NCBI RefSeq assembly: GCF_000019785.1 | Contig: NC_010524.1 | Span: 4,018,001-4,082,000 of the forward strand | Reading direction: 5' to 3' | From: Leptothrix cholodnii SP-6 | GTDB lineage: Bacteria; Pseudomonadota; Gammaproteobacteria; Burkholderiales; Burkholderiaceae_C | Length of the DNA stretch: 64,000 bases | Shown here: piece by piece, positions 9,052 through 18,076 of the stretch | Numbering within the stretch: the stretch's first letter is position 1 | How the letters are laid out: each line of letters begins with the position of its first letter | The notes under the pieces: generated by a model | What the model was told of the DNA's origin: nothing | Databases searched by the model: none | The model's input: the letters and a program-made list of their open reading frames with translations, nothing else | Position numbers and translations under genes: made by a program

Positions 9052-9091
9052 CTGTCATCGCGCTGTTGCATGGCGTGTGCAGCATGTCGGC
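9052..9091 (+). promoter_or_regulatory. Pho box and leaderless promoter of the GT4 gene
   Basis: CTGTCAT (9052) and CTGTTGC (9063) are 11 bp apart; 10 nt later CAGCAT (9080-9085); 6 nt later ATG 9092. There is no Shine-Dalgarno. The layout matches the ppk, plcP-like, PAP2 and TatT promoters. Confidence 0.75.
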
Positions 9092-10333
9092 ATGAACACC
9101 CTCACGCCCGCAGGCAACCGGCTCGATGTCGAACACGCGGCGCACCGATCGCTGCGCATCGCCGTCGTCACCGAGACCTATCCGCCCGAGGTCAACGGCG
9201 TGGCCCTGACGATGGCCCGCGTGGTCGAGGGCCTGCATCGCCGCGGCCACGACCTGCAACTGATCCGCCCGCGCCAGCAGGCCGGCGAGACGGTGGCCGC
9301 GCGTGCGCGCTTCGAACAGGTGCTGGTGGGCGGGCTGCCGATTCCGCGTTATCCGAACCTGCGCATGGGCCTGCCGGCCGGGCGCGCCTTGACGCGGCTG
9401 TGGCAGGCGCAGCGGCCCGACGTCGTTCACATCGCCACCGAAGGCCCGCTCGGCTGGTCGGCGCTGCAGGCCGCGCGCGCGCTGGGCTTGCCGGTGAGTT
9501 CGGACTTCCGCACCAACTTCGACGCCTACAGCCAGCACTACGGCATCGGCTGCCTGATGCGGCCGATCCGCGGTTATCTGCGCGCCTTCCACAACCGCAC
9601 CACCTGCACGATGGTGCCCACCGAGGGGCTGCGCCGCGAGCTCGAAGCGGCCGGTTTCGAGCGCCTGAACGTGGTCACGCGCGGTGTCGACACCCGCCTG
9701 TTCATGCCGCACCGGCGCAGCCAGGCGCTGCGCGAACAGTGGGGCGCCGGGCCGGAGGACCTGGTGGTGATGTGCGTGGGCCGGCTGGCGGCCGAGAAGA
9801 ACCTCGGCGTGCTGCTGAGCGCCCACGAGGCGATCCGCCAGATCGACCCGAACGCGCGGCTGGTGATGGTCGGCGACGGCCCGCAGCGTGCCGAGTTGCA
9901 GGCACGTTGCCCGCAGGCGGTGTTCGCCGGCCAGCGCCGTGGCGACGACCTCGCGGCGCACTACGCATCGGCCGACCTGTTCCTGTTCCCGAGCCTGACC
10001 GAGACCTTCGGCAACGTCACCGCCGAGGCGATGGCCAGCGGCCTGCCGGTGCTGGCGTTCGCCTACGCCGCCGCCGCGCAGCTGATCCGCCACGGCATCA
10101 ATGGCGCGCTGGCGCCGGTCGACGACACGGCGGCGTTCGTGCGCGCGGCGGTCGAACTGGCGGCCGATGCGGCGCAGCGCCGCGACATCGGCCTGCAGGC
10201 CCGCAAGACCGCCGAAACGCTCGACTGGGACAGCATCGTGGCCCGCTTCGAGGGCGTGCTGCGGCAGGTGATGCACAGCGCCGACGCGCCCGCCACGATC
10301 ACCTTGCCGGCACGACGTCACCCGGTGGCTTGA
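9092..10333 (+). CDS. GT4 glycosyltransferase, probable diacylglycerol glycosyltransferase (Agt/MgtA type)
   Basis: 413 residues. GT-B fold: N-terminal VVTETYPPEVNGVALTMARV at about residue 27, DVVHIATEGPLGW near 115, hinge MCVGRLAAEKN near 230, and the donor-site EX7E motif in TETFGNVTAEAMASGLPV near 310. This is the MgtA/SqdX-like branch annotated as GDP-mannose-dependent transferase; members called Agt glycosylate the diacylglycerol released by PlcP during phosphate starvation in alpha-proteobacteria. The Pho promoter shared with the plcP-like gene at 23369 supports that role here. ATG 9092 is set by promoter spacing. The 3' end overlaps convergent lplT by 35 bp. Sugar donor unknown. Confidence 0.8.
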   Translation: MNTLTPAGNRLDVEHAAHRSLRIAVVTETYPPEVNGVALTMARVVEGLHRRGHDLQLIRPRQQAGETVAARARFEQVLVGGLPIPRYPNLRMGLPAGRALTRLWQAQRPDVVHIATEGPLGWSALQAARALGLPVSSDFRTNFDAYSQHYGIGCLMRPIRGYLRAFHNRTTCTMVPTEGLRRELEAAGFERLNVVTRGVDTRLFMPHRRSQALREQWGAGPEDLVVMCVGRLAAEKNLGVLLSAHEAIRQIDPNARLVMVGDGPQRAELQARCPQAVFAGQRRGDDLAAHYASADLFLFPSLTETFGNVTAEAMASGLPVLAFAYAAAAQLIRHGINGALAPVDDTAAFVRAAVELAADAAQRRDIGLQARKTAETLDWDSIVARFEGVLRQVMHSADAPATITLPARRHPVA

Positions 10334-11567
10334 GGCGCGAGCGGGCCCGTTCGAGCGCCATCAGCGCGCCGATCGCCGCGGCGATCGAGAAGCCGAAGCC
10401 CCACATCAGCGGCACGATCGACACATCGAGCGCGATCAGCGCCGCATAGACCGCCAGCATGCCCAGCACGCTGGCGTTTTCATTGAAACCCTGCACGGCG
10501 ACCGAGCGTCCCGCGCTCAGCAGCGTGTAGCCGCGGTGCTGCAGCAAGGCGTTGAGCGGCACCACCAGCAGGCCGCCCACCGCGCCGGCCAGCGCCAGCA
10601 GCGGCACGGCGTGCAGCAGGTCGGTCGACGAGGCCACCGCCGGCATCAACAGGCCCAGCATCACGCCGGCCCACAGCATGCGCTTGGCGCCGGCCAGCGG
10701 CACCCAGCGCCCGGCCGCTGCCGCACCCACCACCACGCCGATGGCCACGGCGGCCTGCAGGTAGGCGGCCTGGTTCAGCGGTAGCTGCAGCACGTCGGTG
10801 GCCCAGCGCAGCACGGCGAACTGCAGGGTCGCGCCGACGCCCCAGAAGATCGTCGTCACCGCCAGCGACAGGCCGCCGTCGTGGTCGCGCCACAAGGTGC
10901 GGTTGGCGCGGCAGAAGTCGCGCATCAGCGCGGCCGGATGGATCTCGCAGGCGGCGTAACGCGCGCCGCTGTCGGGCACGCCGATGTTGAGCAAGCCGGC
11001 CAGCGCGTAGATCGCCAGCAGCGCGCACAGCGACACGCTCAGCGCGCCGGCATCGCCGATGGCCACGGCCTGCAGCCATTGCCGGCCCACGTCGACGAGT
11101 GCCGAATCGAGCACCATCGCGCTGACCAGCAGGCCGCCGACGCCGGTGCCGAACAAGGCCGCGCAGACCACCGACACCTCCAGCCATCCGTTGGCCGCCA
11201 CCAGCCGCTGCGGGCCGACCAGCTCGGTGATGAGGCCGTACTTGGCCGGCGCATAGGCCGCCGCGCCGAGGCCGACCACCACGAAGGCGGCGATCGGGTG
11301 CACGCCCGCCAGCAGCGCCAGCACGCCCAGCACCTTGACGCCGTTCATCCACGCCATCAGGCGCGCCTTCGGGAAGGCATCGGCCAGCGGCCCGAGCAGC
11401 GGCGCCAGCAGCACGTACGACAGCGTGAAACCGAACTTCAGCATCGGCGCCCACCAACCCGGCAGGCCACGCTCCTGCAGCACGGCGATGGTCACGATCA
11501 GCAGGGCGTTGTCGGCCAGCGCGGAAGCGAACTGGGCGGCGATCAGCAGGTGGAAACCAGGGGGCAT
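10299..11567 (-). CDS. lplT: Lysophospholipid transporter LplT (MFS)
   Basis: 422 residues, about 12 membrane segments. LplT flips lysophospholipids inward for reacylation. Diagnostic start FHLLIAAQFASALADNALL, then LSYVLLAPLLGPLADAFPK and GLGAAAYAPAKYGLITELV, all matching LplT. The usual aas partner (acyltransferase/acyl-ACP synthetase) is not adjacent. ATG 11567 is chosen because the conserved region begins at once; the longer in-frame extension is Arg/Pro-rich. It lies 105 nt downstream of phoD on the same strand, separated by a strong hairpin, so it may be partly insulated from phoD. Confidence 0.88.
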   Translation of the reverse strand: MPPGFHLLIAAQFASALADNALLIVTIAVLQERGLPGWWAPMLKFGFTLSYVLLAPLLGPLADAFPKARLMAWMNGVKVLGVLALLAGVHPIAAFVVVGLGAAAYAPAKYGLITELVGPQRLVAANGWLEVSVVCAALFGTGVGGLLVSAMVLDSALVDVGRQWLQAVAIGDAGALSVSLCALLAIYALAGLLNIGVPDSGARYAACEIHPAALMRDFCRANRTLWRDHDGGLSLAVTTIFWGVGATLQFAVLRWATDVLQLPLNQAAYLQAAVAIGVVVGAAAAGRWVPLAGAKRMLWAGVMLGLLMPAVASSTDLLHAVPLLALAGAVGGLLVVPLNALLQHRGYTLLSAGRSVAVQGFNENASVLGMLAVYAALIALDVSIVPLMWGFGFSIAAAIGALMALERARSRLKPPGDVVPAR

Positions 11568-11599
11568 GATTCTTCTTGTGTGCGAACGATCCGGCCGCG

Positions 11600-11621
11600 C
11601 GGCCGCCTGCCGCGGCGGCCG
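11600..11621 (-). terminator. GC-rich hairpin after phoD
   Basis: An 8-bp stem CGGCCGCC / GGCGGCCG with a 6-nt loop lies in the phoD-lplT gap. No T run follows, so intrinsic termination is uncertain. Confidence 0.35.
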
Positions 11622-11672
11622 GCGCAACATGCCGTCAGTCGGCTCGCCGGCGTGATGCCCGTATCGACGCGC

Positions 11673-13421
11673 TCAGGCGTAGCTGATGGCGCCGCCGACC
11701 GACACGCTGATGGTCTTGCCCACGGCGGCCGTGTAGGTGGTCGACTTGACCGTGCTGACGTAGACGAACTCGCCCGTCACGGCGGCGTCGGTGACGGTCA
11801 TCAGCAGATAGCCGCGGCGGATCGTGTCGGCATAGTTCAGGTCGGAGATCAGGCCCAGGCCGGTGCCGTTGGAGCCGGGCGACACGGCACTGCCGTCGAG
11901 CGAGCTGGCCAGGCCGCCCAGGCCGACACTCTCGAAACCCGGCGACGTGACCGACGAGCCGGCGAACTCGACGCCGATCTTCTCGCCGCTCAAGGTGGTG
12001 AGGTGGTTGAACCAGGCGTTGTGCGAATCGCCCGACAGCGCCACCAGCTTCTTGCCCTGCGCCTTGACGGTCTGCAGCAAGGCTTCGCGTTGCAGCGGAT
12101 AGCCGTCCCAGGCGTCGAGGTTGTAGGGCAGCAGCGGGTTGACGGCGGTGTCGAGCAGGCCGGTCTGGGTGGCGGTCAGCGGGCCACCGGCAGCGGCCGT
12201 GGCCTTGGCGGTGAGGTAGGCGCCGATGGCGGGCTGGGCTGCGGCCGGGTCGCTCGCCAGGCTCAGCACCGAGGCGGGGATCCACATGCGGGCCATGATG
12301 TCCTGATTGCCGAGCACCTGCCAGGTCGCGGTCGAGGCCGCCATGCCGTCGGTGAGCCAGGCCTGCTGGGCGGCGCTGATCATGCGGCGGCTGGCATCGC
12401 TGCCGGTGGCCAGGGCGGTGCCGTAACGGTTGTAGCCGCCATCGGCATCGCCGAAGCTGTCGTACTGGCGGTCGCGCCCCTCGATGCGGGTGTCGAGCAT
12501 GTGCAGCGTGAACAGGCGGCCGAAGTCGAAGCGGCGGTAGATCTTCAGCAGGTCGGTGGTGTCGGGCGTGCGGATCGGCATCCACTCGTGATAGACCCGC
12601 GCCGCGATCGCCTTGCGGGTGTTCCAGTCGCCCTGCGTGGCCGGGTCGTGGTTCTCGGCACCGCTGCCGTCGACGCTGTTGTAGGCGTTGTTGGCGAACT
12701 CGTGGTCGTCCCACACCGTGATCCACGGCATCTTGGCGTGCAGCGCCTGCAGCTTGGCATCGGCGCGGTACAGGGCATAGCGCGTGCGGTAGTCGCTCAG
12801 GCTGACCATGTCGTTGGACGGCACGATGACGCGGCCCAGGCTCACCGCATCGGTGTTGCCGAACTTCGCCGGATCGGCGCCGTATTCGTAGAGGTAGTCG
12901 CCCAGGTGCACGGCGTATTGCGCGTCCGAGGTGGCGGCCGAGTCGTAGGCGTTGAAGAAGCCTTCGGAGTACAGCGCGCACGAGAACACCGCGAACTTGA
13001 CCGACGTGGCGTCGGCCGCCGGCAGGGTGCGCGTGCTGCCCACGGTGGAGACACCACCGGCGTCGTCGAGAAAGCGATAGAAGTAGCTCGTGCCCGCGGT
13101 GAGCCCGGTGGCATCGACCTTGGCGGTGAACGAGGTGGCCTCGCTCGCGGTGACACGGCCCGAGCGCAGCACGCTGGCGAAGGCGGCATCGCTGGCCACC
13201 TGCCAGGTCAGGCCGACGGCGTCGTTGCTGTCCGGGCGCTTGGCGTGGGTCCACAGGATCACCCGGTCGGCCAGCGGATCGCCGCTGGCCACGCCGTAGC
13301 GGAAATCGGCCGGCGTGTCGTCGCCACCGCCGCAGGCCGCGAGCGTGCCGCCGACGGCTGCCAGCGTGGCCACGGTCGAGGTTCTGACGAGAAAGTCGCG
13401 GCGATTGAGGGCGTTGGACAT
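11673..13421 (-). CDS. phoD: PhoD-type alkaline phosphatase, Tat-exported
   Basis: 582 residues. PhoD enzymes are Ca/Fe-dependent phosphodiesterase/monoesterases that release phosphate outside the cytoplasm. A twin-arginine signal (NRRDFLV, residues 5-11) is followed by a hydrophobic stretch and LAAC at about residues 27-30, which would also serve as a lipobox; so it may be a Tat lipoprotein. An N-terminal Fn3/PhoD_N-like domain begins FRYGVASGDPLADRVILWT; core motifs include HLGDYLYEYG, TVWDDHEFANN and ALSGDSHNAWF. ATG 13421 has AGGAAC upstream. A three-heptamer Pho box precedes it. Confidence 0.93.
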   Translation of the reverse strand: MSNALNRRDFLVRTSTVATLAAVGGTLAACGGGDDTPADFRYGVASGDPLADRVILWTHAKRPDSNDAVGLTWQVASDAAFASVLRSGRVTASEATSFTAKVDATGLTAGTSYFYRFLDDAGGVSTVGSTRTLPAADATSVKFAVFSCALYSEGFFNAYDSAATSDAQYAVHLGDYLYEYGADPAKFGNTDAVSLGRVIVPSNDMVSLSDYRTRYALYRADAKLQALHAKMPWITVWDDHEFANNAYNSVDGSGAENHDPATQGDWNTRKAIAARVYHEWMPIRTPDTTDLLKIYRRFDFGRLFTLHMLDTRIEGRDRQYDSFGDADGGYNRYGTALATGSDASRRMISAAQQAWLTDGMAASTATWQVLGNQDIMARMWIPASVLSLASDPAAAQPAIGAYLTAKATAAAGGPLTATQTGLLDTAVNPLLPYNLDAWDGYPLQREALLQTVKAQGKKLVALSGDSHNAWFNHLTTLSGEKIGVEFAGSSVTSPGFESVGLGGLASSLDGSAVSPGSNGTGLGLISDLNYADTIRRGYLLMTVTDAAVTGEFVYVSTVKSTTYTAAVGKTISVSVGGAISYA

Positions 13422-13460
13422 GAACGGGTTCCTGGATGAGAACCCGTCGAGCCGGGTTCA

Positions 13461-13505
13461 ATAGGAGCCGGACGATGCAGCAGCAACATGACACGCTGGT
13501 GAACC
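13461..13505 (-). promoter_or_regulatory. Pho box and promoter of phoD
   Basis: Minus-strand heptamers GGTTCAC (13505-13499), GTGTCAT (13494-13488) and CTGCTGC (13483-13477) repeat every 11 bp. Ten nucleotides on is TCCTAT (13466-13461), a plausible -10. A leader of about 35 nt with AGGAAC follows, so unlike its sister promoters this one has a normal ribosome-binding site. Confidence 0.65.
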
Positions 13506-13613
13506 GCGCCCATGATCGAATCGACCCAGGGGCTCATCTAGCCACCGAGATATCGTGCGCATGGAAGCCTTCGTTCGCGTGGGCGACAGGGCCCACCGAG
13601 AACCGGAAAACAC

Positions 13614-15110
13614 ATGGTCGAAATCGAGTTGAAGTTCCAGATCCCCGCCACGAGCGCGCAGGCCGTGCAGCGGGCGGTGGCCACATCCACGGCGCAGATC
13701 ACGCACCTGCGGGCGCAGTACTTCGACACCCCCGATCGCCGCCTCGCAGCCGCCGGCATGGCCTTGCGGCTGCGGCAGGAGGACGAGCGCTGGGTGCAGA
13801 CGCTCAAGGGCCGCGGCGACGGCCACCTGCATCGGCTCGAACACGAGGTGGTGATCGAGACGGCGGGTGGCGAGCCGGTGCTCGACATCACCCGCCACGC
13901 CGGCACGCCCGCGGGCGCCGCGCTCGCGGCCACGCTGGCTGGCGACGGCGACGCGCTGCGCGTGATGTTCGAGACCGACGTGCAGCGCACCCACCGCATG
14001 ATCCGCAGCGGCAGCGCCCGCATCGAGCTGGCGCTCGACATCGGCGAGATCCGCTCGGGCGCGGCGCGGCTGCCGCTGCACGAGATCGAGTTCGAGCTCA
14101 AGCAGGGCCCGCTCGCCGGCCTGATCGCGCTGTCGTCGCGCTGGGTCGAGCGCCACGCGCTGTGGCTCGACGTGCGCAGCAAGGCCGAACGCGGCGACCT
14201 GCTCGCGCGCAGCGTGAAAGTGAATGCTGCCACGCTGGCCGAGCAGCCCACGCTGCGGGCCGACATGAGCGCCGACGCCGCGCTGCGCGCGATGGTCGGC
14301 GCCTGCCTCGCGCAGATCCTGCCCAATGTGGCGAACCTGGCCGGCGGCGTTGGCGAGGCCGAGCACCTGCATCAGGCGCGCGTGGGCCTGCGGCGCCTGC
14401 GCAGCGCGCTGCGGGTGTTCGGTGAAGGTTCGGACGATGTCGACGCGACCTGGCAGCCCGCGCTGGCCGAACTCTTCGCGCATCTGGGCAGCGCGCGCGA
14501 CCGGGACGTGCTGGCCGACACCTGGCTGCCTGCGCTGCGTGCGGCGGGTGCGCCGGACTTGTTCGACGGTTCGGCCACGGCTGACGAAACCGACGGCATT
14601 GACACGGTCGGCGAGGCGCTGCGCGCACCGGCCTGCGGCCTGTTGCTGCTCGATCTGATGGCCTTTGCGCACGGTGCGGCGCAGACCGCCGAGGCCGCGG
14701 ATCAGCCGTCGGACCTGTCGCTGACCGAGCGCGTCCGCCCGCTCGTCGAGCGCCTGCATCGACAGCTCGGCAAAGATGCCACCGAGTTCCTGACCTGCGA
14801 CGACGCTCGCCGCCACCGCACCCGCAAGCGCCTGAAGCGGCTGCGTTATGCGGTCGAGCTGGTGTCGTCGGTGTGCCGCGGCAAGGCCGTCAAGCGCTAC
14901 CTCGCGCGGCTGCGGCCGGCCCAGGATGCGCTCGGCCTGTACAACGACCTGACGGTGGCCGAGGCGCTGTTCAAGCGCCGCCTCGAACACGATCCGCGCG
15001 CCTGGTTCGCGCTCGGCTGGCTGGCCGCGCAGCGCCAGAAGCTGCTGGCCGACGCGGCCCAGGCACTGGCCGAACTGCCGCGTTCAGCGCGGATCTGGCG
15101 CCGCGACTGA
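13614..15110 (+). CDS. CYTH and CHAD domain protein (inorganic triphosphatase-like)
   Basis: 498 residues. Residues 1-200 form a CYTH domain with the hallmark ExExK at residues 3-7 (EIELK), typical of YgiF-like triphosphatases; the C-terminal 270 residues form a CHAD domain with basic helices HQARVGLRRLRSALRVF and HRTRKRLKRLRYAVEL. CHAD domains bind polyphosphate. It stands alone between phoD (divergent) and the TRAP operon (convergent). Two ppx genes, ppk and phoD nearby support a role in polyphosphate or triphosphate turnover. The ATG has only a weak GGAA upstream. Confidence 0.9.
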   Translation: MVEIELKFQIPATSAQAVQRAVATSTAQITHLRAQYFDTPDRRLAAAGMALRLRQEDERWVQTLKGRGDGHLHRLEHEVVIETAGGEPVLDITRHAGTPAGAALAATLAGDGDALRVMFETDVQRTHRMIRSGSARIELALDIGEIRSGAARLPLHEIEFELKQGPLAGLIALSSRWVERHALWLDVRSKAERGDLLARSVKVNAATLAEQPTLRADMSADAALRAMVGACLAQILPNVANLAGGVGEAEHLHQARVGLRRLRSALRVFGEGSDDVDATWQPALAELFAHLGSARDRDVLADTWLPALRAAGAPDLFDGSATADETDGIDTVGEALRAPACGLLLLDLMAFAHGAAQTAEAADQPSDLSLTERVRPLVERLHRQLGKDATEFLTCDDARRHRTRKRLKRLRYAVELVSSVCRGKAVKRYLARLRPAQDALGLYNDLTVAEALFKRRLEHDPRAWFALGWLAAQRQKLLADAAQALAELPRSARIWRRD

Positions 15111-15117
15111 CCCACCA

Positions 15118-15135
15118 GCCCGCCGCAGCGCGGGC
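15118..15135. terminator. Hairpin between convergent genes
   Basis: A 6-bp stem GCCCGC / GCGGGC with 6-nt loop lies between the CYTH-CHAD gene and the end of the TRAP operon. It lacks a T tract; a bidirectional terminator role is a guess. Confidence 0.3.
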
Positions 15136-15138
15136 GCG

Positions 15139-17025
15139 TCAGCGCAGGCCCAGCAGCGCCGGCAGGCCGGTGGCGAGCAGCGGCAGCCACGCGATCGCCA
15201 GCGTGCCCAGAAAGATCGCCAGCAGCGCCGGCAGCACCGAGGCCGCCACGTAGTGGATCGGCTTGCCGAACATGGCCGAGGCGAAGTAGATGTTCATGCC
15301 CGCCGGCGGACACAGGAAACCCATCTCCATGCCGGCCAGGAAGATGATGCCGAAGTGCACCGGGTCGATGCCGTAGCTCAGCGCCACCGGCAGCAGCAGC
15401 GGCACCAGCACCACCAGCGCGGCGTAGATCTCCATCAGCGCGCCGGCCACGAACAGGAAGGCGGTCAGCGCGAGCAGGAACACGAAGCGGTTGGGGATGA
15501 CGCCCTGCACCCACTCGATCGCCGCATCGGGGATGCCGGCGTCGACCAGGAAGTTGGTCAGCCCCAGCGCCATGCCCAGGATCAGCATCACGCCGCCGAT
15601 CACCTGCGCGCAGTGGCTCAGGCACTGAGCCAACAGGCGCGCACCCAGCTCGCGGTGCGCCACGGCCTGCGTCAGCACCGCGTAGGCGGCGGTCAGCGCG
15701 GCGCTTTCGGTGGGCGTGGCCAGGCCGCTGGCGAGCGAGCCGATCGCCACCACCGGCGCCAGGATCTCCCATTTGGCCGCCCAGGCCGCGGCCCGCACGC
15801 GCGGCGCAGCCAGGTCCGGCGCTCGGGTGACGGTGACGTCGGCGGCTTGGGCGGAATCGGTGCGAGCGCCACGCCGCAGGTAGCCGCCAAACACCAGCAG
15901 GAAGGCCACCATCACCGCGGCCGGCAGCAGGCCGGCGACGAACATCGTGTTGATCGGCACCCGCGCGATGATGGCGTACATGATCAGCGGCACCGACGGC
16001 GCCAGCAGCACGCCCAGCGCGCTGGCGCTGGTGACGAGGCCGATGCCGCGCCGCTCGGGGAAACCGGCGTTGCGCAGCAGCGGCAGCAGCAGGCCGCCGA
16101 GCGCAAGGATGGTCACGCCGCTGCCGCCGGTCAACGCGGTGAAGAACGAACACAGCACCGCCGCGGCCACCACCGTGCCGGTGACGCCGCCGCCGAACAG
16201 CGCCGTGAACACCGCGCCCAGCCGCTGCGCCGCGCCGGTGCGCGCGAAGATCAGCCCGGCCAGCGTGAACAGCGGCAACGCCGGCAGCGACGGGTTGACG
16301 GTGATCTGGTAGTGCGACAGCGGGATCGACGCCAGCGGCAGCGCGTCCTGCCAGAACAGCGCCAGCGCCAGGCCGCCCAGCACCGCGAAGATCGGCGCGC
16401 CGGCCAGCAGCAGCGCCAGCAGCACGAGCAGCGCCGGCCACAGCATCAGGCTCTCGCCATCGAACTGCCAGGCCAGCGCGTAGCCGATCGCCGGCAGGGC
16501 GACCGCGCTGACCCACCGCAGCCGGCTGGAAAAACAGCGGCTGCCGAGCTTGAGGCCCAGCAGCACGAAGCCGACCGGCATCGCCGCCTCGACCCACCAC
16601 AGGCGCAGGCCGTAGGCCAGCTCGTGCGCGACCTCGATCTCGCTGGCCACGAAGCGCCAGCTCGCCAGCGCCAGCAGGCCGCAGATCAGCGCCGCGCCGC
16701 CGTGGGCAAACAGCCGCACGGCGGCCTGCACACGCGCGCCACCGAGCCGGGCCAGGCCGCTGCCCAGCGTCGTCAGATGGCCGTGGCGCTCGGCCGCCAC
16801 GGCGCCGAACATCGCCAGCACCAGGCCGAGGTGCTGAACCAGCACCGGTGCGTTCTCGACGCCGCGGCCGAGCAGCGGGCGCAACAGGATCTCGACCAGC
16901 GGGATCAGCGTCATCAACACCAGCGCGGCGGACGCCAGCACCTCGTCGAAACGGCCGAGCGCCCGCAGGCGGCTGCGCAACGGCGCGGCCACGGCGGGTG
17001 CCGATGCAGGGGCAGCCGTGTTCAT
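15139..17025 (-). CDS. TRAP transporter fused small and large permease (DctQM)
   Basis: 628 residues. Residues 1-190 look like DctQ (four membrane segments, FDEVLASAALVLMTLIPLVEI); the rest is DctM (about 12 segments, with PLSHYQITVNPSLPALPLFT, NRFVFLLALTAFLFVAG and GMEMGFLCPPAGMNIYFAS). TRAP systems use ion gradients to import carboxylates and related solutes caught by a periplasmic protein. The ATG overlaps the dctP stop (ATGA), so the two are translationally coupled. It is the last gene of the TatT-DctP-DctQM unit that starts at a Pho promoter. Confidence 0.93.
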   Translation of the reverse strand: MNTAAPASAPAVAAPLRSRLRALGRFDEVLASAALVLMTLIPLVEILLRPLLGRGVENAPVLVQHLGLVLAMFGAVAAERHGHLTTLGSGLARLGGARVQAAVRLFAHGGAALICGLLALASWRFVASEIEVAHELAYGLRLWWVEAAMPVGFVLLGLKLGSRCFSSRLRWVSAVALPAIGYALAWQFDGESLMLWPALLVLLALLLAGAPIFAVLGGLALALFWQDALPLASIPLSHYQITVNPSLPALPLFTLAGLIFARTGAAQRLGAVFTALFGGGVTGTVVAAAVLCSFFTALTGGSGVTILALGGLLLPLLRNAGFPERRGIGLVTSASALGVLLAPSVPLIMYAIIARVPINTMFVAGLLPAAVMVAFLLVFGGYLRRGARTDSAQAADVTVTRAPDLAAPRVRAAAWAAKWEILAPVVAIGSLASGLATPTESAALTAAYAVLTQAVAHRELGARLLAQCLSHCAQVIGGVMLILGMALGLTNFLVDAGIPDAAIEWVQGVIPNRFVFLLALTAFLFVAGALMEIYAALVVLVPLLLPVALSYGIDPVHFGIIFLAGMEMGFLCPPAGMNIYFASAMFGKPIHYVAASVLPALLAIFLGTLAIAWLPLLATGLPALLGLR

Positions 17026-18041
17026 CGGGGCTTGCCGGCGCGGTAGGCCTTCAGGTGCATGAACACTTCATCGAAGGTCTCGGCCGGCACCATCGCGCCG
17101 CGGATGCGCGGGTAGAGCTTGTCGGCCAGCTCGTTCCATTCGCGCATCTGTTCGGGCGTGGGGCGGTTGACCACCAGGCCGCGTTTCTTCATCGCGTCGA
17201 CCGCTTCGTCGACCTCCTGGCGGGCCTTGCTGCGGATCTGCAGACCGATCTTCTCGCCGGCGGCGCGCACGCTATCCTGCGCGGCGGGGCTCATCTCGTC
17301 CCACGCCTTCTTGGTGACCACCAACGCGCCGACGATCGGCGCCCAGTTGATCTCGAGCATGTTGGGCGCCGTGGCGTAGACCTGGCTGGCGAGCGCGAAA
17401 TACGGCGTCGACGGCACCACGTTGATCATGCCGGTCTGGATGGCGGGCAGGATGTCGCTGGTCTCCAGCGGCACCGGCGTGTAGCCCAGGCTCTTCATGA
17501 TCTCCTGCTGCTCGGTCTCGGAGCCCCAGGCGAAGAACTTCATCTTCTTGTAGTCGTCGGGCCGGAAGGCCGGCTCCTTCGAGAAGAAACGCACCCAGCC
17601 GGCGTCGCCCCAGGCGAGCACGACGAAACCCTTGTCGAGGAACTTCTTCTCCATCGCCGGGCGCATCTTGTCGCGCACGTAGTCGACCTCTTCCCAGCTG
17701 CGAAACAGCAGCGGCAGCGACTGCAGGGCCGCCACCGTCGGCTCGATCTCGCGCAGCCCCACGACAGACAGCAGCGCGCCCTGCAGCTGGCCGATGCGCA
17801 TGCGCCGCGCCAGTTCGGCCTCGCCACCCTGGCTGCCGTCGGTGAAGACCAGGTACTTGGCGTCGCCGCCCTGCGCCGTGCGCCAGACCTCGCCGAGCTC
17901 CATCAGCTGGCGGTGGTAGAGCGAGTTCTTGGGCACCAGGGTGCCGATGCGCAGCGGCTTGACGGCGGCCGAGGCGCCGGTGGCGCAGAGCAGGGAGAGG
18001 GCGATCAGGCCGAGGGAGACGAGCTTGCGCATGGGGTTCAT
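17022..18041 (-). CDS. dctP: TRAP transporter substrate-binding protein DctP
   Basis: 339 residues with a Sec signal peptide (hydrophobic core of residues 8-18, cleavage after ASA near 26). The DctP fold is indicated by IGTLVPKNSLYHRQLMELGE, GSQGGEAELARRMRIGQLQG and FFAWGSETEQQEIMKSLGY. The usual conserved arginine region lies near FTDGSQGGEAELARR. Start MNPMRK at 18041 is chosen because it begins the signal peptide. It lies 35 nt after the TatT-like gene and overlaps the permease gene. Ligand unknown; the Pho promoter upstream hints at a phosphorus-linked or starvation-relevant solute. Confidence 0.9.
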   Translation of the reverse strand: MNPMRKLVSLGLIALSLLCATGASAAVKPLRIGTLVPKNSLYHRQLMELGEVWRTAQGGDAKYLVFTDGSQGGEAELARRMRIGQLQGALLSVVGLREIEPTVAALQSLPLLFRSWEEVDYVRDKMRPAMEKKFLDKGFVVLAWGDAGWVRFFSKEPAFRPDDYKKMKFFAWGSETEQQEIMKSLGYTPVPLETSDILPAIQTGMINVVPSTPYFALASQVYATAPNMLEINWAPIVGALVVTKKAWDEMSPAAQDSVRAAGEKIGLQIRSKARQEVDEAVDAMKKRGLVVNRPTPEQMREWNELADKLYPRIRGAMVPAETFDEVFMHLKAYRAGKPR

Positions 18042-18076
18042 TCGGGTTCGGAGGGCGCCAGGATGGCGGGGAACGG

